NCBI GenBank assembly: GCA_026125665.1
Contig: JAHCKS010000023.1
Location: forward strand, 1-61,067
DNA: 61,067 nt
From: Rubrivivax sp.
Lineage (GTDB): Bacteria > Pseudomonadota > Gammaproteobacteria > Burkholderiales > Burkholderiaceae_C
Reading direction: 5' to 3'
The notes below the pieces were generated by a model that was not told where the DNA came from, searched no databases, and worked only from the letters and a program-made list of their open reading frames with translations. Position numbers and translations under genes: made by a program. This document shows, in pieces, positions 1 through 8,889 of this stretch (the stretch's first letter is position 1; every line of letters begins with the position of its first letter).

Positions 1-1504
1 TGATCTCCTCGCCGGCGCGGCCGCCCAGGCCGGGTGTCGCCAGCATGTGTTCCCACGCGTTGACCGACTGCTGCAGGATCTCGGCGTCGATCTCCTGGGC
101 GAGCCGGTAGTCGGAGCCGGCGTAGCCATGGTCGGTCTCGGCCCGTTCGCGATGACCGAGTTGCTGGGCCAGCGCGAACAGGCAAGTCCTGTCGCGCAAC
201 GCCGCGAACCTGGCGAAGGTCTTGCGGCCCTGGTGCGTGGAGAGCCGCCACGGCCGGTCCTGGTGCGTAAGGCCCAGCCAGGCGCCAAAGCGCTGCAGCT
301 GGATGTTGATCCGTGCGATCGACGGAATCTCGAGCAGTTCGGGCAGGACCTCGTGCCACTCCGTCGCGCCGTTGCCGTGCCAGCGGCGCAACCACAACTC
401 GTCGCGTCCGGAGACGGCGCGGTGCCCGGCGGACAAGGCTTCGAGCACCGCCACGGCCTGCACCGCGGCAGGAGGTGCAACCCATTCGTGCGGCCGCCCG
501 TGGTAGCCCGATTGGCGCTTGAAGATCGCCCCGACGATCACGGTGACCGGCTCGCTGGCGCCGTCGGCGCAACGGTGCTGCACGCAGCCGGCCTTCAAGT
601 GCAGGATCTCGCTGACGCGCGGGCCGACCAAGTAGGAGATGACGACGAAGCAGGCGGCATACAGCAAGTCGGTGCGCAGGACGAGTTCGCGGACCGATCG
701 CACCGGGGAATCACCATCGGGGATGCCGGCGCTGGCGCTTCGAAGTGCCCGTGTCGCTCTTCCGGTGTGGGCATGGCCCGCACCACGACCGCCGGTCGCC
801 GCCTGCCGATAAGTCGGCCAGGCGCGCAGAACGATGGGAGCGTCGCGGGTGAGGATGTCGATGGCCGCCTGCACCAATGCCACGGCTACGGTGTCCGGCG
901 TGTAAGGCCAGGGTCGACGCAGCCCCTCGTGATAGCCGGCGGCCTGGCGCTGATCGTGTCCCGCAAAGGGGTCGAAGCACACGCTGTCGTCGAGTTCGCC
1001 GCGAAAGCGATGGAAGTACGCGAACAGGTACAGGTGGCGCTGCACGGTCCCCGGCGCTCGCTGCGAGGGGTGGCCAGTCAGGGGGCGCGTGCGCAGCCAC
1101 TGCTGGAATTCCAGCAGCGCCGGCGGGTCGAGCGCTCCAAAGCGGCTGAAGCCCTCACCGTCCATCCATTGAAGCAGGCAGCGCAGGGTGTGAAAGTACT
1201 GCGCCACCGTGCTCGGACGCAGAGGCAGGCCGGTGGACAGCGAGCGCGATCGGATGAGGGCGACGAGCTGCCTGCTGGTCTCCCGCAGCGTGGCGTAGCG
1301 CTCGTCGGTGAATCGTCGGCCGTCTCGCAGATCGAAGTCCCAGCGCAGGCGCACAGGCTGCCGTTCTTCCAGCGCGTTGCCTGGCGCAAGAATCCAGACA
1401 TCGTCTTCCCACCTCGAGTCGAGCAGGAACCATCCACGATCGCCGGCGCGTTCGCCCGCGGGGACGGCGGGACGGTCGGTGACGATGTCCTGCAGGGCTG
1501 GCAT
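1..1504 (-). CDS. Third tyrosine recombinase of a tandem cluster, 3' end cut by the window
   Basis: Open for at least 501 codons from the ATG at 1504, with no stop before the window edge. The catalytic part is visible: Arg I in G-P-R-V-S-E-I-L, the H-Q-G-R box, and a late G-H-R-E followed about ten residues later by a Tyr in H-G-Y. These fit an active site-specific integrase that breaks and rejoins DNA through a 3'-phosphotyrosine. The N-terminal half is long (over 250 residues) and unlike classic phage integrases, as in transposon-borne recombinases. It starts 10 bp after the stop of the 580-residue recombinase, so it is the last gene of a leftward operon. Only the C-terminal tail is missing. 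The exact target and family cannot be named from sequence alone. Confidence 0.85.
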   Translation of the reverse strand, partial: MPALQDIVTDRPAVPAGERAGDRGWFLLDSRWEDDVWILAPGNALEERQPVRLRWDFDLRDGRRFTDERYATLRETSRQLVALIRSRSLSTGLPLRPSTVAQYFHTLRCLLQWMDGEGFSRFGALDPPALLEFQQWLRTRPLTGHPSQRAPGTVQRHLYLFAYFHRFRGELDDSVCFDPFAGHDQRQAAGYHEGLRRPWPYTPDTVAVALVQAAIDILTRDAPIVLRAWPTYRQAATGGRGAGHAHTGRATRALRSASAGIPDGDSPVRSVRELVLRTDLLYAACFVVISYLVGPRVSEILHLKAGCVQHRCADGASEPVTVIVGAIFKRQSGYHGRPHEWVAPPAAVQAVAVLEALSAGHRAVSGRDELWLRRWHGNGATEWHEVLPELLEIPSIARINIQLQRFGAWLGLTHQDRPWRLSTHQGRKTFARFAALRDRTCLFALAQQLGHRERAETDHGYAGSDYRLAQEIDAEILQQSVNAWEHMLATPGLGGRAGEEI

Positions 1505-1514
1505 GGCAGCGGCC

Positions 1515-3257
1515 TCAGCGCAGGTCCAGCAGCGGCGGAAGTTGCGACAACAGCGACTCGGCCGCCGCGAGCTCTCGTTCGGCGAAGCGCGGCAAGATGT
1601 CCTCCTCGAGGATGCGTAGCTGGGGCGCGTAGAAGGCCTGCCAGCGCGCGGGATGCAGCGTCGCTGCCGCGGCGCGAAGGTGGTCACGCGCCTGGAGCAG
1701 ACGAGCCACCGTCAGCGGCTCCGGCGCGATCACGGCGTTGGGGCAGGTGAAGCAGCCCATGAAGTTGGTGCAGAGCTCGCCCTGACGTGTACCCGGCGCG
1801 GTGCCGGCCAGCGGATCCTTGCAGTCGAAGCCGAACATCGAAACCAGCTCGCCCGATGGGAGCCGCGCGCTCGGCGGTGACGCCGCGGCCACCGGCGGAG
1901 ACGACTTGGTCGACGCTGTGAGGTGCTCGATGAAGGCCTCTTGCAATGCGGCGATGCGCACGTGGTTGTGCCTGCGGACGACCGGCACCTCGACATAGCG
2001 GACGGTCGTCGCGATGTTGGCGTGGTTGGCCAAAGCCCGCGTTCGAAGCAGATCGCCGCTGGCGCGGTAGAAGTTGCACAGGACGCTGGGCCGAATGCTC
2101 ACCAACGAAAACGCAGCAAGGCCATGGCGTTCGCAGAATTGCGCGAGCAGGTGGTGGACCGTGACGGTGGACATCGCGTTCACGGTGCGCAGTCCCTTGA
2201 AGATGAAGAGGCGGTTGCGCTGTTCCGGTGGTGCGAGCGGCCGCAACTGCTCGTTCCAGGCGAGGATGTCCCTGATCAGCGCCGGCGGCTCGAACGGGGC
2301 GTCACGTTCGAACGTGCGTCGCTGCAGGCGTCCGGCGCGGGCCTTGAACCACACCAGCGCTTGGCGGTTCTCCAGCAGGGGGACCTCCTGCAGGCAGTCG
2401 CGCGCGAGTTCGGCGATGGGCTCGGGGTTGCCGGCCGTGTGGATCATGATGGCCAGGTAGTACGGCAGCAGCGAGACGGCACGCGGGTACAGGCAGGGCT
2501 CGATCTGCTTGGCGCCGCCCCACCGTCGCACCGCCAGCTGCAACGGATGGTTGCCGCGCCGTTGCAGCTCGAGGCCGCTGGGCACGATGCCGCCGAAGCG
2601 TCGATCGACCTCGGCAAGAAGCCAACCCAAAGAGCCGACCTTGTCGCCATCGGCAGCGCGCTGCGCGGCGGCCGATGCGCGCGCTTCCCTCATCGCAGCG
2701 ATGTCTGCTTCGCAAGCACGCAGGATGGCGCGGAGCTCGCGTGCCGGCAGCGTCGCGCGTGAGGGGTCGTCGCGGCCGCGCCCTGGAAAGGGCGTGAAAG
2801 AGTGGTCGATGTGGCCGACGAGATCGGGGCGACAGCGTTCGAGCCAGCGCAGCAGCCGGCGCAACGCACTGTAGACCCCAGCTCGCGTGGAGATTGCCCA
2901 TGGCCTGCCGTCCGAGCGCCGTTGGGCGTTGAGCCACTCGACATAGCGCACCAGCATCCGTCGGTCCAGGTCCGCGAGCGACGCGACGGCTCCCGATTCG
3001 GCCGCGAAGCGGTTGAAAGTCAGCACCGAGGTCCAGCATGACTTGATGCTGCGGGGCGACCGGGCTCCGAGGTGGCTCCAGAACGCCTGTGCCAGCGCGA
3101 GCCGCACGTCCTCTGGCAAGCACAGTGACGAAAAGTCGACGACCGTCTTGCGAACCACACGAGGGGCATCGAAGCGAGCGGGCTGCGCGTCGTGCGCTGG
3201 CGCCGCCACCGCTTCGTGCGACAGGACCCGACGTATGCTCTGGCGCGGCGACTTCAT
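1515..3257 (-). CDS. Second tyrosine recombinase, 580 aa, lacking catalytic Arg I
   Basis: The start at 3257 is chosen because it overlaps the upstream recombinase by 4 bp (ATGA). An N-terminal SAM-like core-binding region is followed by a catalytic domain in which the usual T-G-L-R reads T-A-G-N, with Asn277 where Arg I is expected. The HxxR box reads V-S-I-R, so its His is also gone. The late His (A-N-H-A-N-I) and the nucleophile Tyr (V-R-Y-V) remain. A cysteine cluster near the C-terminus (C-T-N-F-M-G-C-F-T-C-P-N) could bind zinc. The size and arrangement recall TnpB-like recombinases that work alongside a smaller TnpA-like partner. It may be an accessory rather than an autonomous strand exchanger. 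Confidence 0.85.
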   Translation of the reverse strand: MKSPRQSIRRVLSHEAVAAPAHDAQPARFDAPRVVRKTVVDFSSLCLPEDVRLALAQAFWSHLGARSPRSIKSCWTSVLTFNRFAAESGAVASLADLDRRMLVRYVEWLNAQRRSDGRPWAISTRAGVYSALRRLLRWLERCRPDLVGHIDHSFTPFPGRGRDDPSRATLPARELRAILRACEADIAAMREARASAAAQRAADGDKVGSLGWLLAEVDRRFGGIVPSGLELQRRGNHPLQLAVRRWGGAKQIEPCLYPRAVSLLPYYLAIMIHTAGNPEPIAELARDCLQEVPLLENRQALVWFKARAGRLQRRTFERDAPFEPPALIRDILAWNEQLRPLAPPEQRNRLFIFKGLRTVNAMSTVTVHHLLAQFCERHGLAAFSLVSIRPSVLCNFYRASGDLLRTRALANHANIATTVRYVEVPVVRRHNHVRIAALQEAFIEHLTASTKSSPPVAAASPPSARLPSGELVSMFGFDCKDPLAGTAPGTRQGELCTNFMGCFTCPNAVIAPEPLTVARLLQARDHLRAAAATLHPARWQAFYAPQLRILEEDILPRFAERELAAAESLLSQLPPLLDLR

Positions 3258-4444
3258 GGCGCCCCCGTCTCCGACAGCAGCGTGTCGAGCACGTCCTTGA
3301 GGACGCATGGGTCGACGGCAACGGCGCGAAGGTAGCGGTCGGTGGTGTCGAGGTGCTCGTGGCCAAGCAGCACCTTCACGACGATCAGAGGGTTGATCTT
3401 GGCGCCTCGGTCGGCCAGGTGCTCGAGCCGGGCGAGCAGCATGCACGCGAAGGTGGCCCGCAGCAGGTGCGTGGTGGCCTTGAACCCGCAGGCCAGACCC
3501 GCCTGGCTCACGGCTCGCTGATAGGCGTTCTTGCCCGCGGGTGCACCGCGGGCGTTGACGAACAGGGCATTGTGCTCGGCGATCCGCCCCTTGCGTCGGG
3601 CGCGTGCCAGCCAGGCGAAGCGATGGCCGCTGACGTAGCCGTCGGTCTCGTCGAGCAGGCTGGCCGGCGCGATCACGTGGCCGGGCTTGCGGCCCTTGCG
3701 AATGACCTCGATCGCGTGGTGCAGCGTGGCTGACGCACGGCGATGGCCTATGTCGTTGACGCTGAGGCGCAGCAGTTCGCTGATGCGCAGGCCCGTATAC
3801 AGCTGCCAGCGTGCCATCAGGTCGTAGGGCGGTGCGAGCTCCGCGAGGAGTTCGCGCGCCTGCTCGGAGACCAACGGCCTCGGCAACGCCTCGTACTGCC
3901 GAAGGATGAAGATGCTGTGTTCATGGGTCGCAGCGTGACTGGCCTGCGTCGGCCGCTGATGCCGTGCGAGCCGGAGGTCGCGCGTCTTGTCCGCCAGCGG
4001 CGAGGCGTTCAACCATTGCGTCCGAACTGCCCACTCGTAGAACCGAAGCACGCCACGAACGCGATGATTGATGGTCGTCGTCCGGTACGGGCGGCCGGTG
4101 TGGGGGCTCGGCTGCGCCATCATGCGGTTCCGATAGGCCACGAGGTCGACCGCGTCGGCGCTCTCCCACGGGATGTCGTTCTGCTCGAGCGTCTCGAACC
4201 AGTCGTACAGGATCTCGGCGTAGGTCCTCCGCGTGTCGTCGGTATGGGCGCGCTGGACCGAGTGTTCATGCAGGAAGGCGACCGCCGGTTCGATCAACTG
4301 CCAGTGTCTGGTGAACAGAAGCGGGAATCCGGCGGGCCGAGGCTCGCGCACGGCGACAGCGCGCGCCTGTTCGGCAGCGTCGCGCGTTCGCGCGGCCACT
4401 TCATCAGGGGTCGGCAGCGAGGCCTTGCGGATGATCTGAACCAT
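3254..4444 (-). CDS. First tyrosine recombinase, 396 aa, catalytic residues intact
   Basis: All signature residues are present: Arg I in G-L-R-I-S-E-L, a Lys region with R-K-G-R-K-P-G-H, the H-L-L-R box, and L-G-H-E-H followed by D-R-Y. The N-terminal third has the SAM-like DNA-binding helices (region around T-R-R-T-Y-A-E-I-L). It is expected to catalyse integration and excision of the element or its recombinase cassette. The stop overlaps the next recombinase by 4 bp, and the 5' end overlaps the preceding small gene by 41 bp, so the four genes are probably one transcript. Size resembles TnpA of Tn554-like elements or a member of a recombinase-in-trio cluster; this is inference. Confidence 0.9.
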   Translation of the reverse strand: MVQIIRKASLPTPDEVAARTRDAAEQARAVAVREPRPAGFPLLFTRHWQLIEPAVAFLHEHSVQRAHTDDTRRTYAEILYDWFETLEQNDIPWESADAVDLVAYRNRMMAQPSPHTGRPYRTTTINHRVRGVLRFYEWAVRTQWLNASPLADKTRDLRLARHQRPTQASHAATHEHSIFILRQYEALPRPLVSEQARELLAELAPPYDLMARWQLYTGLRISELLRLSVNDIGHRRASATLHHAIEVIRKGRKPGHVIAPASLLDETDGYVSGHRFAWLARARRKGRIAEHNALFVNARGAPAGKNAYQRAVSQAGLACGFKATTHLLRATFACMLLARLEHLADRGAKINPLIVVKVLLGHEHLDTTDRYLRAVAVDPCVLKDVLDTLLSETGAP

Positions 4445-4877
4445 GAGGCGCTGCCTTGCGGGTCAGAAGCTTGACGGCGTCGACGAATGGCACATCCAGG
4501 AGGTAAATCGCCAAGTCGATGGCGCCACCTCCGCCATGCCTCGCACGTGTGTCGTACCACTTGGGACCCGTGGTCACGATCTCGAAATCGCCGCGGCCGG
4601 TGCTCAGGTGCCAACGCTGGCTCTGATCGTCCTTGATTGGCCGATACGTCGGGTCAACCTTGAGGTGGGTGGCCAGCAGCGCAAGCGCGTCGCAGGCCGG
4701 CATCTGGCGAAGCCGTGTCAACGTCGAGGCACTGAATGAACTGCGTAGTCGGCGCGCGACCATGTTCGCGACCTCCTGTGGCGTTGTTCGAAAACGCGGG
4801 ACGCGGCGGGCTACTCGCCTCTGAAAGAGGCTGGGCTGCCCGGGCGTGAGGTGACTGTAGGCAGCGAGGCTGCTCAA
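4404..4877 (-). CDS. Small CHC2-like / DUF3991-like protein heading the recombinase operon
   Basis: A 157-residue protein. The recognisable part is residues about 90-140, W-H-L-S-T-G-R-G-D-F followed by W-Y-D-T and then G-G-G-A-I-D-L-A-I-Y-L. This matches the core of CHC2/DUF3991 domains found at the N-terminus of plasmid primases and Toprim proteins. The Toprim part is absent, so it is either a stand-alone accessory DNA-binding protein or a truncated primase. It ends 41 bp inside the first recombinase and reads leftward with it. Only about 30 bp separate its start from the SbcC-like remnant on the other strand, so the right edge of the recombinase cassette lies there. Function is not known. 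Confidence 0.6.
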   Translation of the reverse strand: MSSLAAYSHLTPGQPSLFQRRVARRVPRFRTTPQEVANMVARRLRSSFSASTLTRLRQMPACDALALLATHLKVDPTYRPIKDDQSQRWHLSTGRGDFEIVTTGPKWYDTRARHGGGGAIDLAIYLLDVPFVDAVKLLTRKAAPHGSDHPQGLAADP

Positions 4878-4911
4878 ACCAAGGGCGTTGACACTCGCGA
4901 ATGCAACCTAA

Positions 4912-7251
4912 ACGCCGTACCTGACGATGCCGTCGCGCGCCGCGGCTGCCGGTCCGGGCGGCTTCTCGTTCTACGACCATGTGTGTCTCTCCGAGAGCCT
5001 CAAAGACCTGACCTGGGCGCACGAAGGCCGGAGCTACCGATCGCAGATCGTCATCCGCAACGCTGGTAAGCGCCGCACCGAGGCGTATCTGCATGTGGTG
5101 GGCGACGACGGCGGCTGGCGCCCTGTCACGCTGGAGGACGGCACCGTATCCGACGGCAAGGTCGCGACCTACGAGCGCTGCGTTGAGGCGATCTGCGGCA
5201 GCGCCGATACCTTCTTCACCTCCGTCTTCGCCGCCCAAGGCAAACGGGCGCTCAGTGCCTACAAGAACGCGGAGATCAAGTCGCTGCTCGCCGATCTGCT
5301 CGGCCAGGCGCAGATTCAGACGCTGGGGCAGAAGGCGTCGGAAACCGCTCGCCTGCTGCGTGCGGGACTGGCGGTAGTCAGGCAGGACGCTGCCGGCATC
5401 GCGGCAGAGGCGCAGCGCCTGGATGCCGAGCGGCTGCGGCTCGAGGGGGCGCCGCAAGGGTTGCAGGAGGCCACGGCGTCCCGGGCGGTCGCGCAACATG
5501 CATTGGACGAGGCGCAGGCCCTGCATGCGCGGCTGGCCGCGCTGAAGGAACAGTCCGCCGGTGTCGAGTCGCGGAGGCAACAACTGCGATCGGAACGGCA
5601 AGCCGTTGCTGACAGCGACGAGCAAGCGAAGGCGCGCCTGCAGAAGCAGGATCGTGACGAACGCGAGCGTCTCCAGCAGCTCGAATGTCGGATTGCGGGT
5701 CGACTCGATGCGGCGCGCAAGAAGCGGCTCACGTTGGAGCGTGCCCGGCAGCGCTGCCGCTCGACGCTCGAGCCGGTGTCGGCGGTGCAACACGCCAGCA
5801 ACAGGCTGCCCCTTGCCGAACGCGTACTGGCCCAACGCACCGAGCACACGCGCCTCGGTCGCGAACGAGCGCAGTTGCTGGCACGTTGCGAAGCGGACAT
5901 TCGGTTGGGCGAGCAGCGCCTTGCCGCCCTGGAGCAGGAAGCAGGTCGGGCTGCGCTCGACGCGCGAGATCTCGCCGCCAGATTCGGGTTGACTGGTGAG
6001 GTGCCATGTTCGGGCACCGATCTTCAGGGGCGTTGCAAGCTCCTGGGCGATGCCCGCGCCGCACAAGTCTTGATCCCCAGTGCTCAGGCACAGATCGAGC
6101 GCGTGGCAGGCGACATCACATCGGCGAAGGCCTGCCTCGCTGTGCTGCGGATCGAGCGCGAAGCCCTGGCCGACGCGCTGCGTGGGCTGAGCAGTGCCGA
6201 ACGAAGGGAAGACACGGCGCGAACGCGACTGTTGTCGATTCAAGCGCTCGCGGCCCGGCTTCCGGCCTGCGATCAGGCTCGGGCCGAGCTGGAAATCATC
6301 GACGAGGAGTTGAGGGCGTTGGGCCCGGTCGAGGGCTCCGGCGCCGCAGCGGAGACCGACGAAGAGAAGCAGGAACGATCACGCATCTACGCGTCGCGGC
6401 AAGCGATGTTGGCGCAGACTGCTTCGCATGCGGAGCAGGTGCGGGCTGCGCTGGAACGGATCGACGGCCTGCTGGCAAGCCTGCCCGCCAGGTTCGATGA
6501 CGCAACACTCACCGCCGCCGGCGAGTCCGTTGCACAGAGCCGCGCGGCGGTTCTCACGGCCGAGCAAGCTCAGGTCGCGGCGCTGCGCGACGTGCAATTG
6601 CTCAAGGCCAATCGAGAGCAGCAATCGGCGCTTGCCGAGCGCCGATCCCGTTGTGATGATCGACGGGCTCATATCGAGGATCAACTCGGGAACTGGGCGC
6701 TGTTCGCTCGCTGCATGAGCAACGACGGCCTCATCGCGCTGGCGATCGACGATGCCGGGCCCGAGCTCTCGGGATTGGCGAACGACCTGCTGCTGGCAAG
6801 CTATGGCGCGAGGTTCACGGTGAGTATCCAGACCCTGCTGCAGACCGCCACCGGCGATCAACGCGAGGGCTTCGACATCCTCGTGCACGACGCCGAATCC
6901 GCGGAGAGCAAGAGCCTGGTCTGGATGAGCGGCGGCGAGCGCACGATCATCGAAGCCTGCCTGACCAGGGCGATCGCCTTGTACCTCGCCCAGAGCACGG
7001 GCCGGCGCTACTCGACCCTGTTCTCCGATGAGGCCGATGGCGCACTGGACCCAGATCGGAAGCGCCGGTTCATGGCGATGAAGCGAGAGGTGCTGAGGCT
7101 CGGCGGCTACGAACGTGAGTAGTTCATCTCGCAGACGCCGGAACTGACCGCGATGGCGGACGCGGTCATCGATCTCGACCGCTATGTCCTTGGGCAGCAA
7201 GGTACGCGAGCGATCCAGGCAGCGGCCGTGCCGGACGCGGTCCCGTCGTAG
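4912..7251 (+). pseudogene. SbcC/SMC-like ATPase remnant: 5' truncated, in-frame amber codon
   Basis: The reading frame holds the C-terminal parts of an SbcC-type ATPase: long coiled coil, a Cys pair in P-C-S-G-T-D-L-Q-G-R-C that could be a degenerate zinc hook, the ABC signature W-M-S-G-G-E-R, and Walker B L-F-S-D-E-A-D-G-A-L-D. The N-terminal Walker A segment is missing. The frame opens just after a TAA at 4909-4911 and its first residues read as the P-Y-L-T-M-P-S-R region that normally follows Walker A. A TAG at 7120-7122 interrupts the frame; after it the same frame continues with F-I-S-Q-T-P-E-L, typical of SbcC C-termini, to a TAG at 7249-7251. Two independent lesions mark it as decaying. 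An ATG at 4927 would give 731 residues up to the amber codon. Confidence 0.85.
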
Positions 7252-7300
7252 GGCCGCTTAGGCACGGCCGCAGAAGCGCCGCCCGGCTTGTCGGTCCGGG

Positions 7301-7621
7301 TCAGCCGTCGTCGCTAACGTCGCGCTCGGTCGGAGCGAACAAGGGCAGGCCGTCAACCACCTCGGCCTCGTCATCGAACAACAGCCACGCAATGCCGGCT
7401 TGTTCAGCCGAATCGAACAGGACGGCCAGATCCTGTTCTCTCGGCACGGCCTGGCGAGGTATGCCAACGAAGACGAGGCCTCCAACGCCGGTGGGGTAGG
7501 CATTGACCGAGAGTTCGTCGTCCTTCAGCTTCTGGCGAGTCTCGGGGCTGAGGTGTCGCAGGGAGATGGCAGCCAGGGGTTCGGCAAGGTCACGAAGGGT
7601 GTCAGCTGCAGATTGGGGCAT
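7301..7621 (-). CDS. Small plasmid protein, possibly DUF5983-like
   Basis: 106 residues from the ATG at 7621, which has a strong Shine-Dalgarno (AAGGAGG) 5-6 bp upstream. The C-terminal half (I-A-W-L-L-F-D-D-E-A-E-V-V-D-G-L-P-L-F) resembles the conserved end of DUF5983 proteins, which are small accessory proteins of integrative elements with no known function. The gene overlaps the 3' end of the preceding zinc-ribbon gene by 20 bp, so the pair is probably cotranscribed. The family match rests on a short stretch and is tentative. That the frame is coding is supported by the ribosome site and the non-random composition. Confidence 0.55.
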   Translation of the reverse strand: MPQSAADTLRDLAEPLAAISLRHLSPETRQKLKDDELSVNAYPTGVGGLVFVGIPRQAVPREQDLAVLFDSAEQAGIAWLLFDDEAEVVDGLPLFAPTERDVSDDG

Positions 7622-7811
7622 CACGCCCTCCTTGTTCGATGGTCCGGGAACGCTTCGGTCGCGAAAGCCTTCGGCGACCGAAGTCCCAGCCGCAATGGCG
7701 GCAGCGGAACCAGTTGATGGCACCCAGCGTGCCCAAGGGCACGCCGTAGCCCGGACACATCGGGCATGGGGACGTCGCAGATCGGTTCGTCACGAGGGTG
7801 CGTGCGATCAC
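7602..7811 (-). CDS. Small zinc-ribbon protein, 69 aa
   Basis: Two CxxC knuckles are visible, C-P-M-C-P-G and C-R-H-C-G-W, about 22 residues apart, as in small zinc-ribbon proteins. The GTG at 7811 is preferred over the GTG at 7826 because AAGGAG lies 6-7 bp in front of it. This leader (GAAGGAGAACACC) is shared with other leftward genes of the element. A palindromic repeat sits 100 bp upstream. Nothing shows the partner; nucleic-acid or protein binding is the general role of such ribbons. It forms a two-gene unit with the following small gene. Confidence 0.6.
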   Translation of the reverse strand: MIARTLVTNRSATSPCPMCPGYGVPLGTLGAINWFRCRHCGWDFGRRRLSRPKRSRTIEQGGRDAPICS

Positions 7812-8235
7812 GGTGTTCTCCTTCACGTGTGGAGTGGGAACACCGACCCCATCGGGGACGATGCCCCGTTGTAGGTTGAAAGTGCTGACGCTCTGTCGGC
7901 ACGATGGTCTTGGCAGGTATCGACTGCGACGCGGCCATAGCCGAAATCACCGCTCCATGTTGGGCGCGGCCAAGTCTCTTCAGTCTGGTACACGGAGGAC
8001 CGACCCGCAATCGGGATCGGTCCGACTCGCCGGGAACGGCTGCGGCGCTCTGACGGTTTCCCGTGGCATCGAGTTCGACCATGGGACGAACTTGCGCGAC
8101 CTCGGTACTACCTCTCGCGACGTCGACAACCGTGATGGGTTTGAAGAACCCTGCTCGCGTGCCGACACGCTACTTGCCGTGGCATGTGGAAGATCGTCCG
8201 TGGTGTGATCGTCATCATATGCCGACGATGGGTGC
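7812..8235. other. Divergent intergenic region
   Basis: No gene was recognised. It holds repeat copy 1 and a leader in front of the leftward gene at 7811 that can be aligned with the leader of the methylase-helicase gene (see 15687-15751). On the other side it must contain the promoter of the rightward XRE gene, but no clear -35/-10 pair was found. Confidence 0.5.
7911..7936 (-). repeat. Dispersed palindromic repeat, copy 1
   Basis: Core on the plus strand GCAGGTATCGACTGC followed by GACGC. The 4-bp arms GCAG/CTGC are separated by 7 bp. One of five intergenic copies; it lies about 100 bp in front of the leftward zinc-ribbon gene (start 7811). Confidence 0.75.
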
Positions 8236-8478
8236 ATGCCCATCTCTTCTCGGCACGCGAACGACCCGGCGCTGGTGGCGCTCGGTGCCGCCATTCGCCG
8301 CTGCCGGCGAAGTCTTGGGGTGTCGCAGGAGGAACTGGCGCATCGCAGCGCGATCGACCGTTCCTACATGAGCAGCATCGAGCGTGGTGGTCAGAACCCG
8401 GGCATCTTGTCGATCATTCGCGTCGCGCACGCGATGGACATGACGATGACCGAGCTGATGGCGGAGGCGGAGCTGTAG
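8236..8478 (+). CDS. XRE-family HTH transcriptional regulator, 80 aa
   Basis: Almost the whole protein is one Cro/C1-type helix-turn-helix: L-G-A-A-I-R-R-C-R, then G-V-S-Q-E-E-L-A, R-S-Y-M-S-S-I-E-R-G as recognition helix, and N-P-G-I-L-S-I as the following loop. Length is typical of stand-alone XRE regulators on plasmids and integrative elements. It sits alone on the plus strand among leftward genes, facing the intergenic region with repeat copy 1. It could be the protein that reads the dispersed palindromes, but this is a guess from location only. Confidence 0.9.
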   Translation: MPISSRHANDPALVALGAAIRRCRRSLGVSQEELAHRSAIDRSYMSSIERGGQNPGILSIIRVAHAMDMTMTELMAEAEL

Positions 8479-8644
8479 CGTGGCGGGGCGGCCACGGGTA
8501 GCAGGTTGACAACGGTTCTGGCGCCCAGGTGACACCGCATCATCACCGGAATGCCACCCCAGAAATTTCTCTCGCGCATTGCCCCCAGCTTGACCGTAGG
8601 GGCAGGCGATGCGGCAGGATGGCGTCCTGAAGGGTCCACCTGCC

Positions 8645-8860
8645 ATGCTGTGCCTCGATTCCCGCATCCGGCTCACCAGGCCGGAGTTCGACCGGCTGAA
8701 CCGCATCACCGGGATGGCGCCGGTCGGCGTGCGAACCCGCGCGGACCTGGATGCATATGCGAAGCGATGCAAGGCCCACTACTGGGGTGTGTCGAAGGAC
8801 ACGCGGTTCCTGCACTGGCTCATCGACCAGGAAGTCGAGCGCTGCCTGAAGGCGGCCTAA
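8645..8860 (+). CDS. Hypothetical small protein, 71 aa
   Basis: The preferred ATG at 8645 gives a protein beginning M-L-C-L-D-S-R-I-R-L; an earlier in-frame ATG at 8609 is possible. The protein is charged and predicted helical at its C-terminus (D-T-R-F-L-H-W-L-I-D-Q-E-V-E-R). It follows the XRE gene by 166 bp in the same direction and converges on the leftward gene at 8890. No family is recognised. The even residue composition and codon bias suggest it is real, but evidence is modest. Confidence 0.45.
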   Translation: MLCLDSRIRLTRPEFDRLNRITGMAPVGVRTRADLDAYAKRCKAHYWGVSKDTRFLHWLIDQEVERCLKAA

Positions 8861-8889
8861 TCCCAAAGGGCCACCTTACAGGCAATGCG

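Noticed and set aside
4654-6243. 529-codon open frame on the minus strand opposite the SbcC-like gene
   Set aside because: Antisense shadow in GC-rich DNA; the plus strand carries clear ABC-ATPase motifs and the minus frame is low-complexity.
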